Assembly (NCBI RefSeq): GCF_039534165.1
Contig: NZ_BAAAUX010000023.1
Coordinates: 62,001 to 126,000 of the forward strand
Direction of reading: 5' to 3'
DNA length: 64,000 bases
Source: Saccharopolyspora_D taberi
GTDB taxonomy: Bacteria > Actinomycetota > Actinomycetes > Mycobacteriales > Pseudonocardiaceae
Part shown: one piece after another, positions 7,681 to 16,103 of the stretch
Position numbering within the stretch: position 1 is the stretch's first letter
Layout of the letters: every line of letters starts with the position of its first letter
Notes under the pieces: model-generated
Told to the model about the DNA's origin: nothing
The model's input: the letters and a program-made list of their open reading frames with translations, nothing else
The model's database searches: none
Made by a program: the position numbers and the translations under genes

Positions 7681-9381
7681 ATGCGGGGCGCATGCGCGCA
7701 GGTACCGAGAGAGGCGATCACACTGACGCTCAGCGAACACCGGACCACCGAAGGTCCCGAAGACAGTACCGGCGGGCCCACCAAGGCCGACGCCGTTCAC
7801 GAGCTGGAACACAGCACCACCGGCGCGTCCGACCTGGACGTCGACACCGCGCCGCCGCTGCACGCGGAGGCGCCGGCGCTGCCGGACACGCCGACCTTCG
7901 CCGAGCTCGACGTGCACCCCGAGATCGTGCGCGCGCTCAAGGAAGCGGGCATCGAGCACACGTTCGCGATCCAGGAGCTCACGCTGCCGCTGGCGCTGCG
8001 CGGCGAGGACCTGATCGGCCAGGCCCGCACCGGCACCGGGAAGACGCTGGGCTTCGGCGTCCCGGTGCTGCACCGGTTGCAGGTGCCCGGTGACGGCACC
8101 CCGCAGGCCCTGGTCGTCGTGCCCACCCGCGAGCTGTGCGTGCAGGTCGCCCGCGACCTGACCGACGCGGGCAAGCACCTGGGCATCCGCACCCTCGCCG
8201 TCTACGGCGGGCGCCCGTACGAGCAGCAGATCGAGGCCCTGCGCAACGGCGTCGACCTGGTCATCGGCACGCCCGGCAGGCTGCTGGACCTGGCCGAGCA
8301 GCAGCACCTGGTGCTGGGCAAGGTCCGCGCGCTGGTGCTCGACGAGGCCGACGAGATGCTCGACCTGGGCTTCCTGCCCGATATCGAGCGGATCCTGCAC
8401 ATGGTTCCCGAGCAGCGCCAGACCATGCTGTTCTCGGCCACCATGCCGGGCCCGATCATCACGCTGGCCCGGACGTTCCTGCGCCAGCCGACCCACATCC
8501 GGGCCGAGCAGGCCGACGCGGGCGCGATCCACGAGCGCACCAAGCAGTTCGTCTATCGCGCGCACGCGATGGACAAGACCGAGCTGATCGCCCGCGCGCT
8601 CCAGGCCAACGGGCGCGGGCTGACCATGGTGTTCACCCGCACCAAGCGCACCGCGCAGAAGCTCTCCGACGAGCTGACCGAGCGCGGCTTCGCCGCCGCG
8701 GCCGTGCACGGTGACCTCGGCCAGGGCGCCCGCGAGCAGGCGCTGCGCGCCTTCCGCTCGGGCAAGGTCGACATCCTGGTCGCCACCGACGTCGCCGCCC
8801 GCGGCATCGACGTCGCGGGCGTCACGCACGTGATCAACCTCCAGTGCCCGGACGACGAGAAGACCTACGTCCACCGGATCGGCCGCACCGGCCGGGCCGG
8901 GCGCGAGGGCGTGGCGATCACGCTGGTGGACTGGGACGAGGAACCCCGCTGGAAGCTGATCAGCGACACCCTCGGCCTGGGCAAGCCGGAGCCGGTGGAG
9001 ACCTACTCCACCTCGCCGCACCTGTTCAGCGACATCGACATCCCGTCGGACGCGACCGGCAGGCTGCCGCTGTCCAAGCGCACCCGCGCGGGCCTGGCCG
9101 CCGAGCCGGACGAGGACGCCAAGCGCACCAGCAAGCGCAAGCCGCGACGCCGCACCCGCGGCGGCGGCGAGCAGAAGGCCGCCGAAGACGAGGCCGAGAC
9201 CCGGCCCGCGAACCGGCGGCAGCGCCGCCGGACGCGCGGCGGGGTCGACGCCTCGGCGCAGCCCGCGGAGGCGGCAGCCGACAGCGGCGCCGAAGGCGGC
9301 GAGCGGCAGCGGCGCCGTCGCCGCAGGCGGCGTTCCGGCGACGGAACCGGCGAAGCCGGTGACGCCGCGGGCACCTCGTGA
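7681..9381 (+). CDS. rhlE: DEAD-box RNA helicase (RhlE type)
   Basis: ATP-dependent RNA helicase, about 566 residues. Motifs in order: Q motif FAIQELTLPLALRGED, Walker A ARTGTGKT, PTREL, GTPGRLLDL, DEAD (VLDEADEML), SAT, then in the second RecA domain ARGIDV and HRIGRTGRAGR. The last 90 or so residues are a low-complexity Arg/Gly/Glu tail (RRRTRGGG and similar) typical of RNA-binding tails. Start uncertain: ATG 7681 is used here, ATG 7561 adds residues that look non-coding, and a CTG near 7723 behind GAGAGG is possible. Matches Rv3211 in family and context. Likely role in RNA remodelling or ribosome assembly. Confidence 0.9.
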   Translation: MRGACAQVPREAITLTLSEHRTTEGPEDSTGGPTKADAVHELEHSTTGASDLDVDTAPPLHAEAPALPDTPTFAELDVHPEIVRALKEAGIEHTFAIQELTLPLALRGEDLIGQARTGTGKTLGFGVPVLHRLQVPGDGTPQALVVVPTRELCVQVARDLTDAGKHLGIRTLAVYGGRPYEQQIEALRNGVDLVIGTPGRLLDLAEQQHLVLGKVRALVLDEADEMLDLGFLPDIERILHMVPEQRQTMLFSATMPGPIITLARTFLRQPTHIRAEQADAGAIHERTKQFVYRAHAMDKTELIARALQANGRGLTMVFTRTKRTAQKLSDELTERGFAAAAVHGDLGQGAREQALRAFRSGKVDILVATDVAARGIDVAGVTHVINLQCPDDEKTYVHRIGRTGRAGREGVAITLVDWDEEPRWKLISDTLGLGKPEPVETYSTSPHLFSDIDIPSDATGRLPLSKRTRAGLAAEPDEDAKRTSKRKPRRRTRGGGEQKAAEDEAETRPANRRQRRRTRGGVDASAQPAEAAADSGAEGGERQRRRRRRRRSGDGTGEAGDAAGTS

Positions 9382-9407
9382 CGGGCGGCAGGGTGACGGG
9401 CGGCAGG
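9378..9407 (+). repeat. Perfect 15-bp tandem duplication over the helicase stop
   Basis: Positions 9378-9392 and 9393-9407 are identical (unit begins GTGACGGG). The helicase TGA is inside the first copy. No gene is affected; it looks like a slippage duplication in the 3' end. Confidence 0.9.
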
Positions 9408-9452
9408 CACTAAGCTCTGCCGCGGTAAGCACGATCACAGCGGGGTGTCGCA

Positions 9453-10658
9453 TTGGTACGGCCGGAACGCCGGAGGAAGGCCGACGTCGCGGCGGTGGTG
9501 CTGATCGCGCTCGCGGTCGTCGTGGCCTCCGTCGTGGTGTGGGCGGGCAGCGACGCCCGCGCCACCATCTCCGAACCGGCCGCGCACCCGGCCCCTGACG
9601 TGCCCCCGACGACGTCGGTTCCCGCCGCGCTGCACGAGATGTGGCGGGCGCGAAGCCCGGCGACCCCGGTCCCCGTGGTCGCCGGTCCTGCGGTGGTGAC
9701 CGGCGCGGGCAACGAGGTCCTCGGGCGCGATCCGGTCACCGGGCAGGTCCGCTGGCGCTATGCCCGCGACATCCCGCTGTGCACGATCGGCACCGCCTGG
9801 GACCGGGCGCTCGCGGTGTTCCGCAAGGAGCACAACTGCAGCGAGATCACGTCGCTGCGGGGTGACAGCGGGCTGCGCGGTCCGCAGCGCAACGCCGACG
9901 CCGAGTTCGGCACGCGGCTGCTCTCCGACGGCACCTACGTCACCGCGACCGGGCGCGAGGCCGTCGAGTCGTGGCGGTCGGATCTCGTCCGCACCCAGCA
10001 GTTCGGGATCCCGCCCGCGCTCAAGAACCCCGGCAACAACCTCAAGCGCCCCGGGTGCGAGTACCTCTCCGTCGCCGCGTCCGACGAGCGGGTGGGCCTG
10101 GTCGAGCAGTGCCCGCGGGAGCAGGGCGAGCGGATCACCCTGATCAAGACCCGCCCGGAGGACGACGAGAAGCCCGAGGAGATCTTCAGCACCGGCCTGG
10201 GCTCGACGGGCGCGACCGTGGTCGCGGTGTCCAAGAAGCGGGCCGCGGTGCTGACCGCGGACCGCTCCGAGCTGGTCGTCTTCGACAACTCGGCCGCGGT
10301 CGTCGGCACCTTCCCGGTCCGCGCTGCCGCGCCCGCCGGCGACGCGAACGCGCGGGTGGCCGCCACCAGCAAGGACGGGCTCGTCCACTGGCACACCGGC
10401 GTCGACACGGTCGCGCTCGACCCGGCCAACCTGACCCCGGTCTGGACGGCCCCGGACACGCTCGGGCCCGGCACGATCTTCGGCGAGCGAATGATCGTCC
10501 CGGTCCCGGAGGGCCTCGCGGTGCTCGACCCGAAGACCGGCGCGCGGGAGCGCGTCATCCCGGTCGACCGGCAGGGCTACTCCGGTCCGGTTCAGCTCGA
10601 CTCGGTCGGCGACGTGCTGGTCGAGCAGCGCGGCACCGAGCTCGTCGCGCTGCGCTGA
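9453..10658 (+). CDS. Membrane-anchored beta-propeller protein (Rv3212-like)
   Basis: 401 residues from TTG 9453. One N-terminal membrane segment (about residues 12-30, VAAVVLIALAVVVASVVVW) is followed by an exported domain with WD/PQQ-like repeats: GRDPVTGQVRWRYARD, LVHWHTGVDTVALDPANLTPVW, LDPKTGARE. No enzyme residues recognised; probably a secreted, tethered propeller. Follows the RNA helicase as Rv3212 follows Rv3211, and a weak GGGG lies upstream. Its last 67 bases overlap the 3' end of the convergent FAD monooxygenase gene. Confidence 0.8.
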   Translation: MVRPERRRKADVAAVVLIALAVVVASVVVWAGSDARATISEPAAHPAPDVPPTTSVPAALHEMWRARSPATPVPVVAGPAVVTGAGNEVLGRDPVTGQVRWRYARDIPLCTIGTAWDRALAVFRKEHNCSEITSLRGDSGLRGPQRNADAEFGTRLLSDGTYVTATGREAVESWRSDLVRTQQFGIPPALKNPGNNLKRPGCEYLSVAASDERVGLVEQCPREQGERITLIKTRPEDDEKPEEIFSTGLGSTGATVVAVSKKRAAVLTADRSELVVFDNSAAVVGTFPVRAAAPAGDANARVAATSKDGLVHWHTGVDTVALDPANLTPVWTAPDTLGPGTIFGERMIVPVPEGLAVLDPKTGARERVIPVDRQGYSGPVQLDSVGDVLVEQRGTELVALR

Positions 10659-12160
10659 CCGAACCACTTCTCCAGTGCCGAGCGCAGTCCCTCGGCGCCT
10701 TCGTCGGAGGCCCAGCCCACGTAGCCGTCCGGCCGGATCAGCATCGCCGCGGCCGGTGGTTCGGCGGCTTCGACGCGGACCGGGTCCACCAGGTCCGCCC
10801 AAGGCTTCGCGGTCTCGGCGAGCAGCGGATCGCCGCGGAAGTCAAGCAGGACTGGCCGCCCGTCGCGCAGCAGCTCGGCCACCCGCGTGACCGGGGCGGT
10901 GAGGTCGAGATCGGGGACGAACCGGCCGGCCAGCGGATGCGCGCCCACCGCGAGGCAGTCGACGTCCGGTCCCGCCATCAGCTCCGCGATCCGCCGGATG
11001 TTGTCCTTTTCGGACAGCAGCTCGCCGAACAGCTCGCGCAGCGCGTCGACCTCGGGGCCCGGTGCGGCGAGCGCGCTCTGCGCCATCGTGTGCATCACGA
11101 CCCGCTCCGCGGCGGGCCGCCGTTCCGCCTCGTAGCTGTCGAGCAGGTCGTCCGGCGCCCAGCCCCGGACCTGGCCCGCGAGCTTCCAGCCGAGGTTGGC
11201 GATGTCCTGGAGTCCGAGGTTCAGGCCCGGGCCACCCATCGCCGAGTGCACGTGCGCCGCATCGCCCGCGAGCAGGACCCGGCCCTCCCGGTAGCGCTCG
11301 GCCAGCCTGGTGTTGCGCCCGCTCGTGCGCCGCAGCAGCGGTTCGTGCGGCGTGGTGGGCTCGCTCATCGGCAGGTCGACGCCGAGCACCCGCCGCACGC
11401 TTTCCCGCAGTTCGTCGAGGGTCATGGGAGTTCCGTCATCGACCGGGCCGCCCCATTCCGCCGTGCTGACGATGGGGTTCTTCGGTTCCAGCTCGAGGAA
11501 GCTGAACATGCCCCGCTCGGTGCGGGTGAAGGCCGGGGAGATGCGGCCGAACCCCGGCACGTCCACCTCCCGCCGCTCGGTGAACAGCTCCTCCGGGATC
11601 GTCACCTGCGCGGACCGCGACACGCTGTCCACAGTGGTCACCCCGGGGAAGCCGATCCCGGCGAGCTTGCGGACGGTGCTGCGACCGCCGTCGCAGCCGA
11701 CCAGGTAGCGGGCGCGGAACTCGACCACGCCGTCCGGTCCGCGCACCTCGGCCGTGACGCCGTCGGCGTCCTGCTCGAACCCGACGAGCTCGTGCCCGCG
11801 GCGGACGTCGGCGCCGAGCTCCAGCGCGCGTTCCTCCAGAACCTGCTCGATCCGGCGCTGCGGCGCCCCGACCGCGTACAGCGGATTGACGTCCAGCTCG
11901 CTCAGAGCGAGCGGCAGCGCGCCGAACACGAACCCCGGAACGGGATGCGGCCGATCCGATCCGCTCAGCTCCTCGTAGAGCCCGCGGTGGTCGAGCAGCC
12001 GGACCACCTGCCCGACCATCCCGTTGGCCTTGGGGGAACCGCTGCGCTCGGGAAGCCGCTCGACCACGATCGGCCGCACCCCGGCCAGCCGGAGTTCGGC
12101 GGCCAGCAGCAGACCCGCGGGACCGCCGCCGACGATCAGGACATCCGTGGGAACAGGCAT
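10592..12160 (-). CDS. FAD-dependent aromatic monooxygenase
   Basis: 522-residue class A flavoprotein monooxygenase (PheA/TfdB, rifampicin-monooxygenase-like). VGGGPAG near residue 10 binds the FAD ADP moiety, YLVGCDGGRSTVRK contains the DG motif, and LLAGDAAHVHSAMGGPGLNLG is the GD motif region. RPDGYVGW near the end marks the thioredoxin-like C-terminal domain. It probably hydroxylates an aromatic compound or antibiotic using NAD(P)H. The start ATG 12160 has GAGGAGGAG upstream. A TetR gene lies 78 bases upstream on the same strand and is the likely regulator. The final 28 codons run into the opposing gene, suggesting the original stop was lost. Confidence 0.88.
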   Translation of the reverse strand: MPVPTDVLIVGGGPAGLLLAAELRLAGVRPIVVERLPERSGSPKANGMVGQVVRLLDHRGLYEELSGSDRPHPVPGFVFGALPLALSELDVNPLYAVGAPQRRIEQVLEERALELGADVRRGHELVGFEQDADGVTAEVRGPDGVVEFRARYLVGCDGGRSTVRKLAGIGFPGVTTVDSVSRSAQVTIPEELFTERREVDVPGFGRISPAFTRTERGMFSFLELEPKNPIVSTAEWGGPVDDGTPMTLDELRESVRRVLGVDLPMSEPTTPHEPLLRRTSGRNTRLAERYREGRVLLAGDAAHVHSAMGGPGLNLGLQDIANLGWKLAGQVRGWAPDDLLDSYEAERRPAAERVVMHTMAQSALAAPGPEVDALRELFGELLSEKDNIRRIAELMAGPDVDCLAVGAHPLAGRFVPDLDLTAPVTRVAELLRDGRPVLLDFRGDPLLAETAKPWADLVDPVRVEAAEPPAAAMLIRPDGYVGWASDEGAEGLRSALEKWFGQRSATSSVPRCSTSTSPTESS

Positions 12161-12238
12161 GGAAGGTCTCCTCCTCGAAAGCGGGCATGACTCATCGACC
12201 TCGCGACGGCGCGAGGTTCCTCGTGGCGGCGGAAGGAC

Positions 12239-12829
12239 TTACGGCGTGGGCAGCCCGGCGGCCAGCTGCGCGAGCCCGTCCCGCAGCAACGGCTCCAACG
12301 GGCCAGGGGGATCAGCGCTCATCCACCGCTGGAGCACCACCCGGACAACCGCGCCGACCGACGCCGACACCAGGCTCGGGTACATGTCGGTGGTGACGTC
12401 GGTGCCGGTGCGCTCCGCGATCACCTCGGCGAACTCCGCCTCCGCGACGGCGTCGGCGCGCATGAACTCGCCCTGCAACGCGGGCTCCGCGGTCAGCACG
12501 CGAACTCCGGAAAGCCACTCCGGCGACGGATCGCCACCGGCGTACTGCGCGATGAGCACCTGGCTGATCGCTTCCCACAGCGGCTCGTCCGCCGACCTGG
12601 TGCGCAGCTGCTCGTTGGCGTGCCGCATGCGGTCGAGGTGCCGGGCGCTGATCGCCTCGGCCTTGCTGGCGAAGTAGTTGTTGAAGGTCCGGGGCGAAAC
12701 CCCGGCCGCTTCGGCGATTTCCTCGACCCGGACGTTGTCCAGGCCGCGTTCGACGGTGAGCCGGATCGCCGCCAGGCTCAGCGCCTCGCGGGTCTGCTGC
12801 TTCTTGCGCTCGCGCAGTCCGGGGCTCAC
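12239..12829 (-). CDS. TetR-family regulator upstream of the monooxygenase
   Basis: 196 residues from GTG 12829. The helix-turn-helix is about residues 31-60 (VEEIAEAAGVSPRTFNNYFASK), followed by a helical effector domain. TAGCTT ends seven bases upstream of the GTG, so the gene is probably leaderless; the longer frame to 12865 is then excluded. A large inverted repeat (12846-12887) covers the promoter. Co-directional with the FAD monooxygenase 78 bases downstream, with a short CCTCGCG/CGCGAGG hairpin (12199-12216) between, so it likely senses a substrate of that enzyme. Confidence 0.85.
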   Translation of the reverse strand: MSPGLRERKKQQTREALSLAAIRLTVERGLDNVRVEEIAEAAGVSPRTFNNYFASKAEAISARHLDRMRHANEQLRTRSADEPLWEAISQVLIAQYAGGDPSPEWLSGVRVLTAEPALQGEFMRADAVAEAEFAEVIAERTGTDVTTDMYPSLVSASVGAVVRVVLQRWMSADPPGPLEPLLRDGLAQLAAGLPTP

Positions 12830-12845
12830 GAGAACCAAGCTAGCC

Positions 12846-12887
12846 AAAACTTGCGCGCCGCGCAATTATTCGCGATCCGCAAGTTTT
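12846..12887. promoter_or_regulatory. Inverted-repeat operator at the TetR promoter
   Basis: AAAACTTGCG (12846-12855) and CGCAAGTTTT (12878-12887) are perfect 10-base inverted repeats separated by 22 bases, just upstream of the -10 (complement of 12837-12842). It is AT-rich compared with its surroundings, as real operators here tend to be. Probably bound by the TetR protein encoded immediately downstream. Confidence 0.7.
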
Positions 12888-12890
12888 GCT

Positions 12891-13337
12891 CTAGAGCCAC
12901 CACCAGAACCACAGCGCCCACAGCACCACGGCGTAGACGCCGATCGTCGCGAGACCGCCGGTGAGATCCCGGCGACGGTCCGCGAGCGCCTGCAGCACCA
13001 ACGCCACGGCGGCCGAGACCAGATGGCCGATCACCACACCGATCCCGGGCCCTTCCTGGCCGCTGTTCGTCGCCCAGTACTGCACGCCGATCAGCCCGAG
13101 CGCCAGGATCAGCAGCCCCACCGCCAGCGCACCGGACAGCCCGCGCGCCGCGGTCCCGCTGCGCGTCGGGCGCGAAATCGCGTGCCTGCCGCGAGAACGC
13201 GCGACGTGACCGCGCCAGGCGGCGACCTCGGCCTGCTCCCGGCCGGATAACGGCTGGGAGCGCGTCGCCGGGATCGGCCGGGTGCGGGGGAACGGAGCCC
13301 CCGACCGGTCCCGCGCGTGCGGATCGTTCGGTCGCAT
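12891..13337 (-). CDS. Small polytopic membrane protein, function unknown
   Basis: 148 residues. The N-terminal half is Arg/Pro-rich and soluble (about 70 residues). It is followed by three hydrophobic stretches: GALAVGLLILALGLIGVQYW, GPGIGVVIGHLVSAAVALVL and GLATIGVYAVVLWALWFWWWL at the very end. ATG 13337 is preferred, with GGGGGAG a few bases upstream; a GTG at 13343 would overlap the RecB-like stop (GTGA). Either way it is coupled to the upstream nuclease gene. I do not recognise the family. Confidence 0.7.
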   Translation of the reverse strand: MRPNDPHARDRSGAPFPRTRPIPATRSQPLSGREQAEVAAWRGHVARSRGRHAISRPTRSGTAARGLSGALAVGLLILALGLIGVQYWATNSGQEGPGIGVVIGHLVSAAVALVLQALADRRRDLTGGLATIGVYAVVLWALWFWWWL

Positions 13338-13339
13338 CG

Positions 13340-14167
13340 TCACTCCCCCAGCAGGGCCCACGGCTCGACATCGGGAGCAGCCTGCCTGCCTTCCGCGCAG
13401 TGAGCGCGAAAATCGCACCACGAGCAGTGGCGGCCGGTCAACGGTGGGAACGCGTCCCGGTCACCGCGGTCCTCCCACGCGTCGGTGGCGGCCTGGAGCT
13501 CCCCGGCCAGGCGCTCGGCCCGGTCCAGCTGCTCGCGCAGCGACTCGTCGGTGTGGTCCCAGCCGACGTCGCGCCCGCTGGGCAGGTGGTGCAGCTCGAC
13601 CCGGCGGCACGGCTTGCGCAGGTTCCTGCGCGCCGCCAACGCGTACAGCGCCAGGGCGAGCGAGTTCCGGGCGTCGTCGACGGTGAGGGCGTGCCGTCCG
13701 GTCTTGTAGTCGACGACCACGAGTTCGCCGTCGCGCTCGTCGATGCGGTCGACCCGGCCCTCGGCGATGATCGACCCCATCGGCGCCGAAACCCACCGCT
13801 CGACCGCGAGCGGGGTTTCGTCGGCGTCCAGCCGCTCGACGTAGGACCGCAGCCAGCCGTGCGCGCGCTCCCGGTAGCGGGCGATCTGCTCGGCATCGCC
13901 GAAACCGTCGCTCTTCCAGTAGTGCCGCAGCAGGGCCGGAAGCTGTTCGGAGCTGCGCTTTTCCGGCCGCAGCTCGAAGAACGCGCGCAGGACGTTGTGC
14001 ACGACCGCGCCGAGGGTGCTGTGCGCCCAGGCACCGGACCGCGACGCGGGCTTGTCGAGGTAGGTCATGCGGTAGCGGCGGGGGCATCGCGCCCAGGTCG
14101 CCAACCGGGCCGGCGTCACGCGCACCAGCCTGGTGGGAATACCTTCGAGTCCGAGCTGCCCCTGCAC
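13340..14167 (-). CDS. RecB-family PD-(D/E)XK nuclease with a predicted Fe-S cluster
   Basis: About 275 residues. GRVDRIDERDGELVVVDYKTGR near residues 130-150 carries the Asp and Asp-x-Lys of the PD-(D/E)XK nuclease core. Cysteines in ARCPRRY near the N terminus and CSWCDFRAHC near the C terminus match the four-cysteine iron-sulfur clamp of AddB/Cas4-like nucleases. Single-domain RecB-like proteins of this kind are widespread in actinobacteria with no fixed pathway. Start set at GTG 14167 because TAATGT ends seven bases before it; GTG 14176 is the longer option. It lies 56 bases after the PHP gene, same strand. No cas genes are nearby. Confidence 0.85.
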   Translation of the reverse strand: MQGQLGLEGIPTRLVRVTPARLATWARCPRRYRMTYLDKPASRSGAWAHSTLGAVVHNVLRAFFELRPEKRSSEQLPALLRHYWKSDGFGDAEQIARYRERAHGWLRSYVERLDADETPLAVERWVSAPMGSIIAEGRVDRIDERDGELVVVDYKTGRHALTVDDARNSLALALYALAARRNLRKPCRRVELHHLPSGRDVGWDHTDESLREQLDRAERLAGELQAATDAWEDRGDRDAFPPLTGRHCSWCDFRAHCAEGRQAAPDVEPWALLGE

Positions 14168-14223
14168 GCACACCACATTACGCAGTTGCGGGCCATCGTC
14201 GAGATCGGCCCCGGCGCCGTTCC

Positions 14224-15096
14224 TCAGCCGATGATCTTGCTACCGGTGCACAGCTGCGCCAGCCGCTCCAACGACTCCGGCGCGGTGGTTTCCTGGCCGA
14301 TGCCGATGGTCTTGTTGGTGCCGTGGTAATCGCTGCTGCCGGTCGGGATCAGCCCGAGCTCGGCGGCCAGCCCGCGCAACCGGACGCGGGCGTGCTGGTC
14401 GTGGTCCGGGTGGTCGACCTCGACCCCGCTGAGCCCGTGGGCGGCGAGCTCACCGATCTGCTCGGCGGTGACCACCGGCCCCCGCGCGGTCGCGAAGGGA
14501 TGCGCGAGCACCGTCGCACCACCGGCCTCGGCGATCATCTCGATCGCCCGGAGCACCGGCGTGTCGGTGCGCGGGAGGTAGTAGCTGCCGCGCCCGCCGA
14601 GGTAGCGGGCGAACGCCTCGTCGACGCTGCCGACCGTGCCCGCGCGCACCAGCGCCCGCGCCAGGTGCGGACGGCCGCCCGGCGAGTCCGGCGGGAGCCC
14701 GTCCATCAGCTCGTCGGGGTCGATCGGGAAGCCGTCGTCGGCCATCCGCTGCGCCATGGCCCGCAACCGGACCCGCCGTTCCGCGCGCAGCCGCGACTGC
14801 TCCTCGGCCAGCGCGGGCGACCGCGGGTCGAAGAGGTAGGCCAGCAGGTGCACGGTGATCGTGCCGCCGTGCCCGTCCGAGCACGCGCAGGAGAGCTCGG
14901 CACCGGGGACGACCCGGAACCGGCCCGCCCCGCCGCGCTCCAGCACGGCGCGCTCGGCCTCGGCCCAGCCCGCTGAGGTGTCGTGGTCGGTCAGCGCGAT
15001 CACGTCGAGCCCGGCCGCGATCGCGGTGTCGACGAGCTGCGCCGGCGTGTCGGTGCCGTCGGACTCGGTGGAATGCGTGTGCAGATCGATTCGCAC
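14224..15096 (-). CDS. PHP-domain phosphoesterase
   Basis: 290 residues from GTG 15096. DLHTHSTESDGT at the N terminus, LTDHDT, PGAELSC and SSDYHG supply the histidines and aspartates of the trinuclear PHP metal centre. Family members related to RNase AM/YciV and 3',5'-nucleoside bisphosphate phosphatases hydrolyse nucleotide phosphates; the substrate here is unknown. The start is chosen so that the PHP core begins at residue 3; CACACT lies seven bases upstream as a weak -10. It precedes the RecB-like nuclease on the same strand, suggesting a shared nucleic-acid clean-up role (inference). Confidence 0.88.
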   Translation of the reverse strand: MRIDLHTHSTESDGTDTPAQLVDTAIAAGLDVIALTDHDTSAGWAEAERAVLERGGAGRFRVVPGAELSCACSDGHGGTITVHLLAYLFDPRSPALAEEQSRLRAERRVRLRAMAQRMADDGFPIDPDELMDGLPPDSPGGRPHLARALVRAGTVGSVDEAFARYLGGRGSYYLPRTDTPVLRAIEMIAEAGGATVLAHPFATARGPVVTAEQIGELAAHGLSGVEVDHPDHDQHARVRLRGLAAELGLIPTGSSDYHGTNKTIGIGQETTAPESLERLAQLCTGSKIIG

Positions 15097-15160
15097 ACCC
15101 AACAGTGTGGCCGATGCCCGGGCCGACCGGACGCGCACCTGCTCACCAGCGCGCAAACGA

Positions 15161-15184
15161 AAGGCGGATCCGAGGATCCGCCTT
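15161..15184 (-). terminator. Rho-independent terminator after the PH-domain gene
   Basis: AAGGCGGATCC and GGATCCGCCTT form a perfect 11-base stem with a two-base loop, followed on the minus strand by TTTCGTTTG. It lies 20 bases past the PH-domain stop. Confidence 0.85.
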
Positions 15185-15203
15185 CATGTTCAGCAGCGCC
15201 GCG

Positions 15204-15767
15204 TCAGAGCTTGGCCTTGCGCCTGCCCACCGCGGCGCGCCGCGCCTTGAGCATCGAGAAGCGGTCCTGCTGCGCCTTCTTGTCACCGAAGACGAGGCCG
15301 GAGATCGCCTCCTCGACGCGGTCCGGGCTCGGCACGTACTCGATCCGGTTGAGCGCCTGGATCTGACCGGCCGATTCGACGATCAGCGTGCCGTAGCCGA
15401 GCATGCGCCCCATCAGGGTGCGCCGGAAGGTCAGGTCGGTGACCTTGGTGATCGGCATCATGGCGACGTTGATGTCGAAGACCCCGGTGGTGATGAGGAA
15501 TCGCTTGTCCGTCACGACGATGCGCTCCACGTACCAGCTCAGGACCTGGTACGTGAAGCGCAACAGCACGATCAGACCCGCGTACCAGACGATGTTGACC
15601 AGCAGTGCGCTGCCGACCGGTAGCAGTTGCGACGCCATCACCAGGCCGACGAGCAACCCGATCGCCTCGAAGAGCTCCCACACCAGGCTCGCCCAGTGTC
15701 GGCGCACCCGGATGACCCGTCGCTCGGATTCGAGCAGGTATTCGTCGGGATCCTTCGGAGCGAACAC
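15204..15767 (-). CDS. Bacterial PH-domain membrane protein
   Basis: 187 residues from GTG 15767, fixed by AGGAGG nine bases upstream; longer reading to 16022 is not supported. Two adjacent membrane segments (about residues 28-70, WELFEAIGLLVGLVMASQLL and LLVNIVWYAGLIVLLRF) precede a bPH2-type domain (RIVVTDKRFLITTGVFDINVAMMPITKVTDLTFRR). A basic tail follows. Members sit in the cytoplasmic membrane; function unclear. Probably co-transcribed with the 53-residue membrane peptide 26 bases upstream, and followed by a strong terminator. Confidence 0.88.
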   Translation of the reverse strand: MFAPKDPDEYLLESERRVIRVRRHWASLVWELFEAIGLLVGLVMASQLLPVGSALLVNIVWYAGLIVLLRFTYQVLSWYVERIVVTDKRFLITTGVFDINVAMMPITKVTDLTFRRTLMGRMLGYGTLIVESAGQIQALNRIEYVPSPDRVEEAISGLVFGDKKAQQDRFSMLKARRAAVGRRKAKL

Positions 15768-15793
15768 GGCACCCGCCTCCTGCGGCTCGCGTT

Positions 15794-15955
15794 TTAGCGG
15801 AAGAGGTTCTGCATGAACGTGATGACTGCTTCCGCAGCCGTGCGGAGACTGCCGAGGATGCCCTGGACGACACCGCTGGCTCCTCCCGGGTCCGAGATCA
15901 GGAAGAACAGCACGAGCGCGATCCCGGCCCAGGTGAGGATCTTCTTTATGTTCAC
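15794..15955 (-). CDS. 53-residue single-pass membrane protein
   Basis: Short ORF from GTG 15955 to TAA 15794-15796. The sequence starts MNIKKILTWAGIALVLFFLI (Lys pair, then one hydrophobic helix), then SDPGGASG, then an amphipathic helix (LGSLRTAAEAVITFMQNLFR). GGGGTG lies upstream. It is 26 bases ahead of the PH-domain gene on the same strand, so a partner subunit is likely. Coding is supported by the clean membrane-protein pattern and position, not by homology I can name. Confidence 0.7.
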   Translation of the reverse strand: MNIKKILTWAGIALVLFFLISDPGGASGVVQGILGSLRTAAEAVITFMQNLFR

Positions 15956-16103
15956 TGTGACGCACCCCGTCCGAAATGCCCTTGAGTAGCCGCCTGGCGC
16001 CTGCTGATCCGTTGTACCGCACTCAGCCGCCTTACGGCAGCTTTGTACCGCACTTGGGTCAGTCCTTCGCGAGCAGCCTCGGATCGACTACCCTCCGTGG
16101 TTG

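Noticed and set aside
13340..15096. RecB-like nuclease and PHP gene as a Cas4 or defence island
   Set aside because: No cas, restriction or other defence genes nearby; such single RecB-like proteins are common housekeeping genes in actinobacteria.
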